A DNA stretch of 64,000 nt, from the NCBI RefSeq assembly GCF_014931565.1, contig NZ_CP063353.1, forward strand, positions 3,100,001 to 3,164,000, written 5' to 3'. The stretch is from Clostridium sp. 'deep sea'. Lineage in GTDB: Bacteria > Bacillota > UBA994 > PWPR01. The notes under the pieces are model-generated. The model did no database searches and had not been told where the DNA came from. It saw only the letters and a list, made by a program, of their open reading frames with translations. Position numbers and translations under genes: made by a program. Positions 1 to 8,970 of this stretch are shown here, in pieces. Within the stretch, counting starts at the first letter, position 1; each line of letters opens with the position of its first letter.

Positions 1-137
1 TATCAAGCATTAATTGTAAATTAAGAAATATTTCTTAGTAATATCTTTAATTATTATAAATACTATCTAATAAAATCAAATAATGATAAAATAGTTTGTA
101 AATAATTATTAATAGTAAAAACTTGAGAGGAAAAATA

Positions 138-638
138 ATGACATACACAGCAAAAGATATATACGGAATTATTCTGTTAATTATTATGAATATAGATATG
201 CTACTACAGGTGCTAAAAATAAAGAATATATCTAATAATGCCGATAATTTAGATTTTATATATCTTGGATTAGCGTTATTTTTTAAAACTGATATAACAT
301 TTTATGTGATTTTAGTATATGTGATATTAAAAAAAATTTATCGATATGTAAATGCAGAATATTCATATACAATAAGTAATATTACCAATAATAACTTAGA
401 AGATTTTAAGTTGATAACTGCTAAGCATTTAACAACAGATAAGGATATATTTATAGAGCATGAAAAAAGTTCTATTATAATAAAAATTCCAAGAAGAAAA
501 AAGCAAATTATTAAACCTATGTTAAAAGAAATTAACTACTATTTAAGAGGAAATGGAACAGTATCATTATCGTCTATAGGACAAGAATTATTGGTTATAG
601 TCTTTACAATATTTATTGTTGTATATGATGTATTTTAA
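138..638 (+). CDS. Small membrane protein, tandem paralogue 1
   Basis: I do not recognise this 166-residue protein. It has an N-terminal hydrophobic segment (about residues 7-25), a second near residues 45-62, a hydrophilic middle, and a C-terminal hydrophobic segment after the motif YYLRGNG. The next gene has the same length and layout, including LPR/IPR and RYLRGNG/YYLRGNG, so the two are tandem duplicates. I start it at the ATG at 138, which follows a GAGAGG ribosome site; an in-frame TTG at 123 lies inside that site. Function is unknown; an integral membrane location is inferred from the hydrophobic segments. Confidence 0.7.
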   Translation: MTYTAKDIYGIILLIIMNIDMLLQVLKIKNISNNADNLDFIYLGLALFFKTDITFYVILVYVILKKIYRYVNAEYSYTISNITNNNLEDFKLITAKHLTTDKDIFIEHEKSSIIIKIPRRKKQIIKPMLKEINYYLRGNGTVSLSSIGQELLVIVFTIFIVVYDVF

Positions 639-765
639 TACCTTATGGTTTGGGTATTTACACTATTTATATTTTAGTTAGTTATAATTTTATATATAAA
701 TTATATAAGCATTCATACTAAAACGAAAAATTAAGTACTATGCCAAATATACGAGAAAGGAAACT

Positions 766-1266
766 ATGACTTACATAAATATCTATATAATAATCTGTGC
801 AGTAATCTTAAGCATAGAGAGTATTTTAATGATGTTAAAAATCACAAATATAACATCAACTTTTAATATTAACTATTATCTAATGTCCTATTGGCTAGCA
901 TATTTCAAAAAATATGATGTACTCCTATGTATCATACTAATTATAATGCTTATTGCTGCTATACATAAATATAAAAATCCATATCTATCATATAAAATAA
1001 TAAATGTTGCCAATGAAAACGTTACTGATATAAATTTAATATTAAATAAATACCTTAAACAAGGTTATAACATAGAATTAAAATATAAAGATAACTCAAT
1101 GATACTCAAATTACCTAGGCCAAAATATGAAGAGCTAAAGCCAGTTATCAAAGAAATTGATCGTTACCTAAGAGGTAATGGTAAAACATCTAAACAAAAC
1201 AAGATAAGGGTAGTAGTTTTTCTATGCATATTAATAGTAAGTGTTATTGTTGGTGTAATTAAATAA
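766..1266 (+). CDS. Small membrane protein, tandem paralogue 2
   Basis: This 166-residue protein is a diverged copy of the preceding gene: same length, hydrophobic ends (about residues 3-22, 45-65 and 147-165) and the shared stretch EIDRYLRGNG against EINYYLRGNG. It is preceded by a GAAAGGA ribosome site. The 127-bp gap between the copies shows no clear terminator, so they may be co-transcribed. No enzymatic motif is visible. I cannot assign a function; small membrane proteins in tandem are sometimes immunity-like, but nothing here demonstrates that. Confidence 0.7.
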   Translation: MTYINIYIIICAVILSIESILMMLKITNITSTFNINYYLMSYWLAYFKKYDVLLCIILIIMLIAAIHKYKNPYLSYKIINVANENVTDINLILNKYLKQGYNIELKYKDNSMILKLPRPKYEELKPVIKEIDRYLRGNGKTSKQNKIRVVVFLCILIVSVIVGVIK

Positions 1267-1336
1267 ATATATATAGTAAATCAATAAAAAGTATTAACTC
1301 TATTGGTTAATTAAAATAAAACCTCAAAGTGACTTC

Positions 1337-1410
1337 GTAGTGGCGAACCTCGTGTTCACCTAAGTAATACCTCAAACAACAAAAAAAGCGAAGACCATCT
1401 TGCCCCTACA
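1337..1410. repeat. GTAG...CTAC-bounded hairpin repeat
   Basis: The stretch begins GTAGTGGCGAAC, folds back as GTTCACC, and ends with GCCCCTAC, the reverse complement of GTAGGGGC. It lies in the gap between a + strand and a - strand gene. Similar GTAGGG-headed hairpins occur at 32702, 34452 and 55717, so it looks like a member of a short dispersed repeat family, here possibly two half-copies facing each other. Confidence 0.4.
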
Positions 1411-1425
1411 ACGTGGTAAAATAAA

Positions 1426-1450
1426 CAAAAAGCCGTGGTCACCCACGGCT
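1426..1450 (-). terminator. Intrinsic terminator of the D-aminoacylase gene
   Basis: On the minus strand a perfect 8-bp stem AGCCGTGG/CCACGGCT with a GTGA tetraloop is followed by a T run. It lies about 35 bp past the stop codon of the amidohydrolase gene. Confidence 0.85.
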
Positions 1451-1483
1451 ATCTATTATTTACTTATCCCTATAAAATAAACC

Positions 1484-3073
1484 CTATCTTTTAAACAAAA
1501 ACTCTCCGTTTCTAACCTCTGTCTGGTTACCATTATCGACAGCAATTTCACCATTAACAATAACATAATCTATGCCCTCAGGTTTACTAAAAGGATCTCT
1601 ATAGGTGGCTGTATCGCTTACATTGTCTGCATCAAAGATTGTTATATCAGCAACATAACCCTCTTTTAATACTCCACGATTTTTAATTCCCATGAAAGAG
1701 GCAGATAAAGCAGTCACTTTGTATACAGCATCTTCAATTGGCATTAAGTTATGTTCTCTAGCTAGCTTTAAGAACCTAGGAAAAGTACCATAACTACGTG
1801 GGTGTGGCTTGCCATCTGCTAGGTTAGAGTCTAATGGCATACCTGAGCCATCACTGCCTATGGCAATATCAATTTCCTTAATAAAGTTTAATACATCTTT
1901 AGGATCCATAGCAAAGCTTATTTCTCGGCAATGTCCGTTTGTTTCTATTACTACCTTTTCAATAGCTTCAGCCATTGTTATATTTAACTGCTTAGCAATA
2001 TCTGTAATTGTTTTGTCATCTGCAAAAGGATAAAGCCCATTGGTTGAAACAATATAAACTCTATGACCATCAGCATCTTCTTGAAATTTTTCATTTAGCT
2101 CAGCCATAAGTCTAGCTCTTTCGGGGCCTTTAAACTTAGCTGCAGCACCTTCAACACCATTATCTAGTGTCCACTTCGGTAAAACATTTGTTATGCCCGA
2201 TGAAGCTGCTTCATAAGGATACATGTCACAGGTTACATTTATGCCACGTTGCTGGGCATCTCTAATGTGTTTTAGCACTTTATCTGAGGTTCCCCAATTT
2301 TGTTTGCCACCAACTTTTAGGTGGGCTATATGAACATGGGCGCCACTTTGTTTGTTAATTTCAAACATTTCATCTAAGGCATCGTAAATATAATCATTTT
2401 GATTTCTCATATGTGAGGCTACCATGCCATTATATTTAGCTACTACATGACCTAAAGCAACTAACTCTTCAATATCAGCGAAGATACCAGGTGCATATCC
2501 TAAACCTAAAGACAAACCCCAAGCCCCTGCCTTCATTTCTTGTTCTAGTAAAGTTACCATTTGATTAATTTCATCTTTAGTTGCCTTGCGACCCTCTAAA
2601 CCCATAACACTGGTTCTTAAGGCATTATGACCAATAAGAGTTAACCAGTTGTTTGCAGGCTTTTTATGATTTTTTTTGGCTTTCTCCAAAAATTCTATAA
2701 AAGAACATGAAGCATAAAAATCTGTATCAACATCATTAGTGTTTTTTAAATACGCTCGTAAATTATCAATATTGGCAGTAGTAGTTGGATACATTGTATA
2801 ACCACATTCACCTACAACTTCAGTAGTCACTCCTTGATATATTTTTGACTCAGACCGATCATCTTCAATAAATGAAGCATCAGAGTGAGTATGAATATCT
2901 ATAAACCCTGGAGATACTATACTATTATTAGCATTTATTATTTGCTTTGCATCTTCCTTAATATCTGGCGATATTTTTACTATTTTTCCATTTGCAATTG
3001 CTATATTAGCTTTATATGGTTTGTTACGCAGTCCATCTACTAGTATTCCGTTTTTAATTATAATGTCGTACAT
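1484..3073 (-). CDS. N-acyl-D-amino-acid deacylase (D-aminoacylase), amidohydrolase family
   Basis: The 529-residue protein is a metal-dependent amidohydrolase of the D-aminoacylase/dihydroorotase-like group, which removes the acyl group from N-acyl-D-amino acids. Visible features are the N-terminal beta domain, the metal motif DIHTHSD near residues 58-64, an HIAHLK motif near residue 250, DMYPYEA near 285 and the late GSDGSG motif carrying a conserved Asp. Length fits the family. There is no signal peptide, so it is cytoplasmic. It stands alone between two terminators. In a peptide-using organism it would salvage D-amino acids; substrate preference cannot be read from the sequence, and a related dipeptidase role is possible. 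Confidence 0.88.
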   Translation of the reverse strand: MYDIIIKNGILVDGLRNKPYKANIAIANGKIVKISPDIKEDAKQIINANNSIVSPGFIDIHTHSDASFIEDDRSESKIYQGVTTEVVGECGYTMYPTTTANIDNLRAYLKNTNDVDTDFYASCSFIEFLEKAKKNHKKPANNWLTLIGHNALRTSVMGLEGRKATKDEINQMVTLLEQEMKAGAWGLSLGLGYAPGIFADIEELVALGHVVAKYNGMVASHMRNQNDYIYDALDEMFEINKQSGAHVHIAHLKVGGKQNWGTSDKVLKHIRDAQQRGINVTCDMYPYEAASSGITNVLPKWTLDNGVEGAAAKFKGPERARLMAELNEKFQEDADGHRVYIVSTNGLYPFADDKTITDIAKQLNITMAEAIEKVVIETNGHCREISFAMDPKDVLNFIKEIDIAIGSDGSGMPLDSNLADGKPHPRSYGTFPRFLKLAREHNLMPIEDAVYKVTALSASFMGIKNRGVLKEGYVADITIFDADNVSDTATYRDPFSKPEGIDYVIVNGEIAVDNGNQTEVRNGEFLFKR

Positions 3074-3313
3074 ATTGTAACCCCCAAATTTTATAGCTGT
3101 ATTTCACACTCCTTCTACAGTAGAAATACTCTGTTCAACATTCGACAATAAATCTTGTTACCCTTTGCAAGTTAATAAAAAAGTTATAAATAATATATTT
3201 ATTTAATATTTATGCAATGTATAGTGTAAATAATATGGTTATATTGTCACTTTACTAGAGCTACAAATGGTCCTATAATAAATAGATAAAATATAAATAA
3301 AGAGGTACTTATT

Positions 3314-3535
3314 ATGGCTCAATGTGAAAAGTTTGCAGCTTGTCCGTTTTACCAAGGTAAAATGAACATAGAATCTGCAATAGGTAAAATATATCGAAGA
3401 AAATACTGTGAAGGTGATAAAACAAACTGTGCTCGTTACAAAGTGGCTACAGCTTTAGGTAAAAAGTTTGTACCATTAGATTTATACCCAAATATGACTG
3501 ATAGAGCAAATAAAATTTTGCAAGACAATAATTGA
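3314..3535 (+). CDS. Small cysteine-rich protein of unknown function
   Basis: This 73-residue protein has four cysteines in a C-x5-C ... YC-x6-C arrangement (about residues 4, 10, 33 and 40) followed by ARYKVATALG and a VPLDLYPN motif. I recall this layout from small conserved proteins of clostridia and methanogens, but know of no assigned function. The cysteines could bind a metal or Fe-S cluster, which is inference. It has a good ribosome site (AAAGAGGT) and its own terminator, so it is probably monocistronic. Confidence 0.8.
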   Translation: MAQCEKFAACPFYQGKMNIESAIGKIYRRKYCEGDKTNCARYKVATALGKKFVPLDLYPNMTDRANKILQDNN

Positions 3536-3553
3536 TACATAATAATAAGTAGA

Positions 3554-3583
3554 AGAGGTTGCTATAAGCACCTCTGTTTTTTT
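3554..3583 (+). terminator. Intrinsic terminator after the Cys-rich small protein
   Basis: A 6-bp stem AGAGGT/ACCTCT with a 10-nt loop is followed by seven T residues, directly downstream of the small gene's stop codon. Confidence 0.8.
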
Positions 3584-3688
3584 AGTAAAATGAGATATAA
3601 TAGATTCACTGCTAAACATATTAGTTTTTTTTAAGAGAATCAATTATAATTTCATGGTATGAAAAGTAGTATTGCTAAAGGAGATATT

Positions 3689-4684
3689 ATGAAGTACCTA
3701 TTAAAAGATAATACCAAAATAAAATACTTTAATGATATGAGAATAGTGTTTAAATCGCTTGATGGTTTGCAAAACAAATATAATTGGCTAATAACTGACA
3801 TAGAGTGTTATCCAGAGATTGCCCAAATAACTGAGAACAGTTTTATGTCGGATGAAGAACTAACAGAGATTTTAAATAAAACAGATGTGCAATTTATTTG
3901 GGCAGTTTTTTCGGCATTTCCTAAAGACTTTTCGCTTAATGTTAAAAACCTAAAAGTAAAACCCTATATTAGAGATAATTATGATTTTTGGGATGATGTG
4001 AATATTCAACATCCCCAAGCTATGGTAGAAATAGACTGTTGTGACAGTAGTTATTTAACACTAGTAAGCAGAGACGATAACCTTGCTAAAAAGTTTAAAG
4101 AATTTTTTGTAAATGTCTTTGATTTAAACGAAAATAAATATAGTAATAATAAAAGAATAGACTGGAGATATCCAGAGCTAGATAAACTAGAGCAAAATAA
4201 GCAGTGGCATGAGGCATTACTATATGCATATAATATGTGGGTAGATAATAAGCTTGAACTAATGCATTTAATTAGGCTTGGTTTTTTAAGCTGGTATCTC
4301 TTAGTTTATTGGGATAACTTAACTATAAATGAACTGAGTAAAGATGATGTAAACTTAATCTTGAATGAGGTTAGTAAATTTGGGCAAACCAACTTTAATC
4401 ATCACAATGAGTTTTTAATGATATTTGGCTATATGATACAGCAATATCCACTATTCTTTGGTGATTACCAGCAAAAACAACAACAGGGTACTAAAATGCT
4501 TAAAAAAGCACAGTTTTTAAACCCTCACGATGATTTAAATAAAGTATTATATTATGGTACTAATAAACAGCAATTTACTAAAGAATATCAGCAATCAAAA
4601 CATAAATTACAAACAGAACTTGAGAGCAGATTTAAAGGCGCTACAGTATTAAGCAACTATTTTGTTAGTGTATTAAAGGAATAA
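3689..4684 (+). CDS. Hypothetical protein, 331 residues
   Basis: I do not recognise this protein. It is soluble, rich in acidic and aromatic residues, with no signal peptide or membrane segment. The C-terminal half (from about residue 180) looks helical and begins LEQNKQWHEALLYAYNMW, which suggests TPR-like packing, though no full repeat can be shown. The ATG at 3689 is chosen because AAAGGAGAT precedes it at 3678; an in-frame ATG at 3659 has no ribosome site. The gene ends 3 bp before the MazG-like gene, so the two are an operon. Confidence 0.75.
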   Translation: MKYLLKDNTKIKYFNDMRIVFKSLDGLQNKYNWLITDIECYPEIAQITENSFMSDEELTEILNKTDVQFIWAVFSAFPKDFSLNVKNLKVKPYIRDNYDFWDDVNIQHPQAMVEIDCCDSSYLTLVSRDDNLAKKFKEFFVNVFDLNENKYSNNKRIDWRYPELDKLEQNKQWHEALLYAYNMWVDNKLELMHLIRLGFLSWYLLVYWDNLTINELSKDDVNLILNEVSKFGQTNFNHHNEFLMIFGYMIQQYPLFFGDYQQKQQQGTKMLKKAQFLNPHDDLNKVLYYGTNKQQFTKEYQQSKHKLQTELESRFKGATVLSNYFVSVLKE

Positions 4685-4687
4685 ACA

Positions 4688-5004
4688 ATGAGTATAAGCA
4701 AAATGCAACACAAAGTGAAAGAGTTTGTTGATAGTTACAATTTGCAAACTGATTTAGCAACGCGACTTTTAGATTTAGTTTCGGAGGTAGGAGAATTAAG
4801 CAAAGAAGTACTTAAGGCTACTAGTTATGGTAAAAAAGATATAGAGCTTACCGAAAACTTTAGCTCCGAACTTGGTGATGTATTTTTGCATTATTATGCA
4901 TAGCAAATAGTACGAATACTAACTTACAAAGCTGTTTAAATGAGGTTTTACTAAAATATCAGCAACGCTTTAGTAATAAAGGCTCAATTGATTCTGGTAA
5001 TTAA
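4688..5004 (+). pseudogene. MazG-like nucleotide pyrophosphohydrolase, single-base frameshift
   Basis: The first 66 codons read as a MazG/dCTPase-type all-alpha NTP pyrophosphohydrolase: VSEVGELSKEVLK carries the E-x2-E metal motif and SSELGDVF the E-x2-D motif. In-frame translation then stops at 4901-4903. Reading the +1-shifted frame from about 4885 gives ALLCIANSTNTNL, a matching LNEVLLKYQQR helix and a GSIDSGN tail ending at 5004, which is the normal end of this family. One base appears lost near the T run at 4882-4886. The restored length would be about 105 residues. It is either a recent inactivation or a sequencing error. Confidence 0.75.
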
Positions 5005-5331
5005 ATTAAATTATTAAAAAGAGTTTTTTAGATGTGGATAGTCTGAAAGACTCTTTTTGAATTTATAGCTAATAGACCACCTCGTAATTCATAATACTTC
5101 AAGAGTTCCTCTTTGGGCTGTATTTGCTAAAACCCTAGCTACTCGACATATTAATTTATTTTTTGTAATATAAAAAACTTCACTAAACGACATATACCAA
5201 AGTATTGTGAAGAATATTGTCTAACTATAAAATGGCCCAAAAACTGTTCACTTTTTGGGTCATTGTTAGTATTTAAAGGTCATGCTACCATGAAAAAAAT
5301 GGTATAAAATCATTCTTCTCGGAGGTAGGTT
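5005..5331. other. Intergenic stretch with two hairpins
   Basis: No gene is supported here. It holds the terminator at 5016-5058 and a near-perfect 13-bp inverted repeat at 5231-5264 (AATGGCCCAAAAA against TTTTTGGGTCATT, 8-nt loop). The remainder shows no coding frame or recognisable motif apart from the ribosome site of the next gene. Confidence 0.5.
5016..5058 (+). terminator. Probable terminator after the MazG-like gene
   Basis: AAAAAGAGT (5016-5024) pairs with ACTCTTTTT (5050-5058) just after the restored MazG stop codon. The loop is long (25 nt), so the structure may be weaker than typical. Confidence 0.5.
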
Positions 5332-5916
5332 ATGAAAAAAATAATATTAACTTTTATAGTTATTTTTCTTTTAATATTAGCAATAAGTAACGTTAAGGTA
5401 ATACCAACCACCAACCAGATCCAAGATCCCAATAAGCCAATTTGTTTATCTGTTTTTATGACTAAAGCTGAAATACTTAAGCTATTAGGTGACAATTATT
5501 CCTTCACAACCGAAAAAGATGAAAGCGGTACTAATTACTACAGTACCTTGTCCTACCAAGACTTATACTTTGGCTTTAGTCATAAAGAAGAGACCTGCCC
5601 TCAAGATATAACACCTAGCACTATAATAACAGTTTCTAAAAAATATACTTTTAGTAATGGTTTTACCATAGGCACAAACTCTATTCAGGCATTAAATCAA
5701 TGTGAGCAACTCTTTGATTTAACTCTTAATGAACTTAATGATACTTACTTTTTTGATATTTTTGATTATAAAGAGTTTAACGAAAATAATAAATTAATAA
5801 ATACTGATTTTAAAATTAGGTTTGAATATACTTCAGATAAATACTTTGAAAACAAAGACGCCATAGATAAAGAATCAACCATTGAGTTAATCCATTTATT
5901 TTCAATGAGTGACTAA
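5332..5916 (+). CDS. Exported or membrane-anchored protein, tandem family copy 1
   Basis: This 194-residue protein has an N-terminal hydrophobic segment after MKK (residues 4-20) that can be a signal anchor, then a soluble domain. The domain contains LSVFMTKAEILKLLGDNY, a KYTFSNGFTIG strand motif and FFDIFDYKEF. The same three landmarks occur in the next two genes, so the three are tandem paralogues. LSxxMTxxDIxxLLGxxY resembles the ligand-sensing start of small beta-rich lipoproteins, but I cannot name the family. Extracytoplasmic location is inferred. The ribosome site is CGGAGGTAGG. Confidence 0.75.
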   Translation: MKKIILTFIVIFLLILAISNVKVIPTTNQIQDPNKPICLSVFMTKAEILKLLGDNYSFTTEKDESGTNYYSTLSYQDLYFGFSHKEETCPQDITPSTIITVSKKYTFSNGFTIGTNSIQALNQCEQLFDLTLNELNDTYFFDIFDYKEFNENNKLINTDFKIRFEYTSDKYFENKDAIDKESTIELIHLFSMSD

Positions 5917-5962
5917 CAAGTTTAAGTTAAAAGCTTTTAAAAACTAAATAGGGATATATAAA

Positions 5963-6547
5963 ATGAAAAATAAAATAATTATCTTATTTCTAATAACCTC
6001 ACTATTAATAATTACTGTATATTATAAAAATAATCTTCAAAAACAGGTAACAGCTAACAACAGTAAAAATGTAATTACCTTATCTATGTTTATGACCAAA
6101 AAAGATATAATTGAAGCCTTAGGTGAAGATTACGAAGAAAAGACTAGCTATGGTGATTATGTAGGTCAATATACTGAATTAATATACGATGGTATCAGCC
6201 TAATTTTTACCCATGAAAACGGAGAACTAAGTGAGTTTAAAACTATTGATTCAGCTTATATAACATCTAATAAATATACCTTTAGCAATCAGTTTACAGT
6301 TGGAGAGAATGCTTTAAATGCTATTAAGAAATGCAGCAATATCTATGAAAATGCTTATACTCATCACCAAGATAAATACTTAGTAGATATCTTTGATTAT
6401 AAAGAGTGTAATAAAAAAGGTGATTTAATTAAAACAAAATTCTCAATTAAATTTGAGTATAACTTGGGTAGTGGATATGAATCACTAACTGAATTTCCCC
6501 ATAATGAAACTATAAAAACAATTTTTATTTTCGAAGTTTTAGATTAA
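5963..6547 (+). CDS. Exported or membrane-anchored protein, tandem family copy 2
   Basis: Also 194 residues, with a hydrophobic N-terminus (about residues 4-21) and the same landmarks as copy 1: LSMFMTKKDIIEALGEDY, KYTFSNQFTVG and LVDIFDYKEC. It follows copy 1 by 46 bp, probably in one transcript. The copies differ at many positions, so the duplication is not recent. No cysteine lipobox is present, unlike copy 3. Function unknown. Confidence 0.75.
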   Translation: MKNKIIILFLITSLLIITVYYKNNLQKQVTANNSKNVITLSMFMTKKDIIEALGEDYEEKTSYGDYVGQYTELIYDGISLIFTHENGELSEFKTIDSAYITSNKYTFSNQFTVGENALNAIKKCSNIYENAYTHHQDKYLVDIFDYKECNKKGDLIKTKFSIKFEYNLGSGYESLTEFPHNETIKTIFIFEVLD

Positions 6548-6791
6548 AACTCAGTATTTTATAGGTGGAACAAAAAAAAATATTATAGTGTCTTAAGTAT
6601 ATATCAATTTTAATCAGTTAAAGATTGGCTAAATTTAATGTATCATTTCTATTAAATTATTACTTATGGTATTGCACAATAGCAGTAGTCATAGTAAAGT
6701 AGCCTAATAGGAGCAACTTATAAAAAATGCTTACCATGATAACAAAAGAACTAAATTTTATTGATATCTACTTAAGGAGGAATCATTAATA

Positions 6792-7442
6792 TTGAAAAGA
6801 CTAAGTAGTATATTAGCTGTAGTTATGATTCTGTTAGTTATTTTTAGTGGCTGTACTAAAAATGCTAATCTAAGTGAACAAGATCCTACAGATAATAATA
6901 ATCCAGCACCTGTTACAACTCCACCTAGTGTACCCGACCCTGTAGAACCAGAACCAATTGTTACAACCTTATCGGTATTAATGTCTAGAGAAGATATAAC
7001 ATCTCTTTTAGGTGAAAATTACACAATAAAAACAGAAGAAGATGGATTTGCTTATAACTATGCTACAACAATTGCCTATGATGGCATTACCTTTGTATAT
7101 GGACACGATGAAGAAGAAGTACCTGAAAAGCCCCACTTAAGTGAGATAAGAATAACTTCAAATAACTATAAATTTAACTATGAATTTAAGGTAGGAGATA
7201 CAGCAGTATCGGCAATTGAATTATGTGAAGCTAATAAGCTAGAAAAACTGTTTAATCACCATAATGAACAGCATAGATTCGATGTATTTAAGTACCAAGA
7301 AAAGAGTAATGGTGATTTAGTAGAAACAAGTTTGGTTATTACTTGGGAGTATGACTCAGAAGAAGGTCATTATGAATCTAAAGATACATTACCTAATGAT
7401 GTTAAAATTAAAACTATAAGACTCTTCGAGCCGATAGATTAA
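6792..7442 (+). CDS. Lipoprotein, tandem family copy 3
   Basis: This 216-residue paralogue carries a lipoprotein signal peptide ending in VIFSGC (Cys about residue 21), followed by a Pro/Glu-rich linker (about residues 28-58) and then the family domain: LSVLMSREDITSLLGENY, NYKFNYEFKVG and RFDVFKYQEK. The lipobox shows that the domain faces outside the membrane, which supports the same topology for copies 1 and 2. The start is TTG at 6792, 12 bp after an AAGGAGG site; no ATG lies close by. It is separated from copy 2 by 244 bp and ends at a bidirectional terminator. Confidence 0.78.
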   Translation: MKRLSSILAVVMILLVIFSGCTKNANLSEQDPTDNNNPAPVTTPPSVPDPVEPEPIVTTLSVLMSREDITSLLGENYTIKTEEDGFAYNYATTIAYDGITFVYGHDEEEVPEKPHLSEIRITSNNYKFNYEFKVGDTAVSAIELCEANKLEKLFNHHNEQHRFDVFKYQEKSNGDLVETSLVITWEYDSEEGHYESKDTLPNDVKIKTIRLFEPID

Positions 7443-7457
7443 AAATAAATTATAATA

Positions 7458-7492
7458 AAAAGGCTGTTCACTGGTTTAGTGTACAGCCTTTT
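7458..7492. terminator. Bidirectional terminator between convergent genes
   Basis: A 15-bp stem with one mismatch (AAAAGGCTGTTCACT / AGTGTACAGCCTTTT) sits between the convergent lipoprotein and S41-peptidase genes, with T-rich ends on both strands. Confidence 0.8.
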
Positions 7493-7496
7493 AGTA

Positions 7497-8894
7497 CTAT
7501 TGCTTTTCCTTTATTAAATCATAAATTTTTGTCATAACTGCGTCATTACCAGTTTTTATGTCATTATGAGTAGCATAAACAGTAATATCAGGCATTAAAG
7601 CATCTTCATGTTCTTTGCTTGGGTCTATTCGTTTAACTAAAAATTTAGATACAATAAACCTGTATCCTGTGTTAGGTAAAAAGCATTCTACACGAGATGT
7701 ATAGCTGGTTGGTTTATTACCACTTGGCTCACCTACAAGGATTGCTAAATTATTGTCTTTACCCATAAAGCCAGCAATGTTTGAGGCACTAAAGGTTCTA
7801 TTTGATATAAGCATATAAAACTTGCCTTTAAACTTTTGTTCTTCAGGTACTTCTATAACTGGCTTAGCAACATAAGCTAATTGCTCTCTCATACCCTCTT
7901 TAATTTCATATTCTTTTGCGGCCGCTTTATTAACTCTACTAGTTCCACCATACATTTTATATTCCTTTACTCCAGATAAATAGGCAATAGTATAGTCCAT
8001 TGTTCGGCTACCGCCACCTACATTGTAACGTAGATCTACAACAAGGTTTTTTGCTTCACTTTTAGCAACCTCTGTAAAAAAGGCTTTTAGTTCGTCTTTA
8101 AAATAGTCATTACATAAGCAAAAATCATATCTAAAGTAGCCTATAGATTTTTCCTTATTGATATTCCAACTAATCCAATTGTTTTTTTTGCTTAATTCAC
8201 TAAGACTAGCATGTTTGCTGTTTATAGTGTTAAAGGGAAGATTAACCTCATAGCCTTTATTATCTCTTAGGTAGTATATAGTAACAGTGTTGTCTTTATT
8301 AACTAAATTAAAATTCCTTAATATTAACTCCTGCTTTAAACTCGTTTCTGCCTTGTATCGTATCCAGTTATCATTTTCAGCAGATGTAAAGCTTCTCAAA
8401 TCATTTAACAATTCAGTGTTATTTTTTCCACCAATTTTTATAATTTGGTCCCCTAATTCAAAAATATCCGTCTTTTTATTAATACATATTCCTTCATTAA
8501 GCCAAATAATAGGTAAATTTATTTCTTTAGTGCCAATTGTAGAATAGTAGCTAAAAGCTGTGTGGGCATCCTGCAGACTGGCTGCTATTTTTGAAACTAA
8601 AAAATAAAACTCACCAGCTGTTTTTGGCTGTTTTATAGCCTCTTTAACTTCTTTAATAGCCTGTTTCAGTTTGTCTGGGCTATTCTTGTATGTAAGTGGG
8701 TGATAGTAATTTAATTTTTCTACTAAAAAATCTACATCTTCCTGCATTTGTTTAACGGTAAGAGTTTCATTGTAAGCTATTTGAGTAATATTGGTAGTAG
8801 GACTTTCTGGCTTGCTTTTAACAGGCGCTGAACATGAAGTAACTATAAGCAAACAAACAACTAAACTTAAAGCCAAAATTTTTAGCTTTTTCAT
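7497..8894 (-). CDS. S41-family peptidase-like lipoprotein
   Basis: The 465-residue protein starts with a lipoprotein signal (MKKLKIL ... VTSCSAP, Cys about residue 21). The C-terminal half matches the tail-specific/C-terminal processing protease fold: LVVDLRYNVGGG near residue 286, then FYMLISNRTFSASNIAG with the likely nucleophile Ser, and VGEPSGNKPTSY. The N-terminal region (about 45-120) is helical, as in Tricorn/IRBP-type S41 enzymes; no PDZ domain is evident. It should act outside the membrane on peptides. A second S41 protein lies at 44451. The ribosome site AAGGAGGC precedes the ATG. Confidence 0.8.
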   Translation of the reverse strand: MKKLKILALSLVVCLLIVTSCSAPVKSKPESPTTNITQIAYNETLTVKQMQEDVDFLVEKLNYYHPLTYKNSPDKLKQAIKEVKEAIKQPKTAGEFYFLVSKIAASLQDAHTAFSYYSTIGTKEINLPIIWLNEGICINKKTDIFELGDQIIKIGGKNNTELLNDLRSFTSAENDNWIRYKAETSLKQELILRNFNLVNKDNTVTIYYLRDNKGYEVNLPFNTINSKHASLSELSKKNNWISWNINKEKSIGYFRYDFCLCNDYFKDELKAFFTEVAKSEAKNLVVDLRYNVGGGSRTMDYTIAYLSGVKEYKMYGGTSRVNKAAAKEYEIKEGMREQLAYVAKPVIEVPEEQKFKGKFYMLISNRTFSASNIAGFMGKDNNLAILVGEPSGNKPTSYTSRVECFLPNTGYRFIVSKFLVKRIDPSKEHEDALMPDITVYATHNDIKTGNDAVMTKIYDLIKEKQ

Positions 8895-8970
8895 AAAAAG
8901 CCTCCTTAAATAAGATAAAGTGGAATACTTCTAAAATATCCCACTTGTATATTCCCTTTATTATTAAGTT

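Noticed and set aside
4880-4903. Programmed frameshift in the MazG-like gene
   Set aside because: The T run is short and no downstream stimulatory structure is evident; a plain one-base deletion or sequencing error is simpler.
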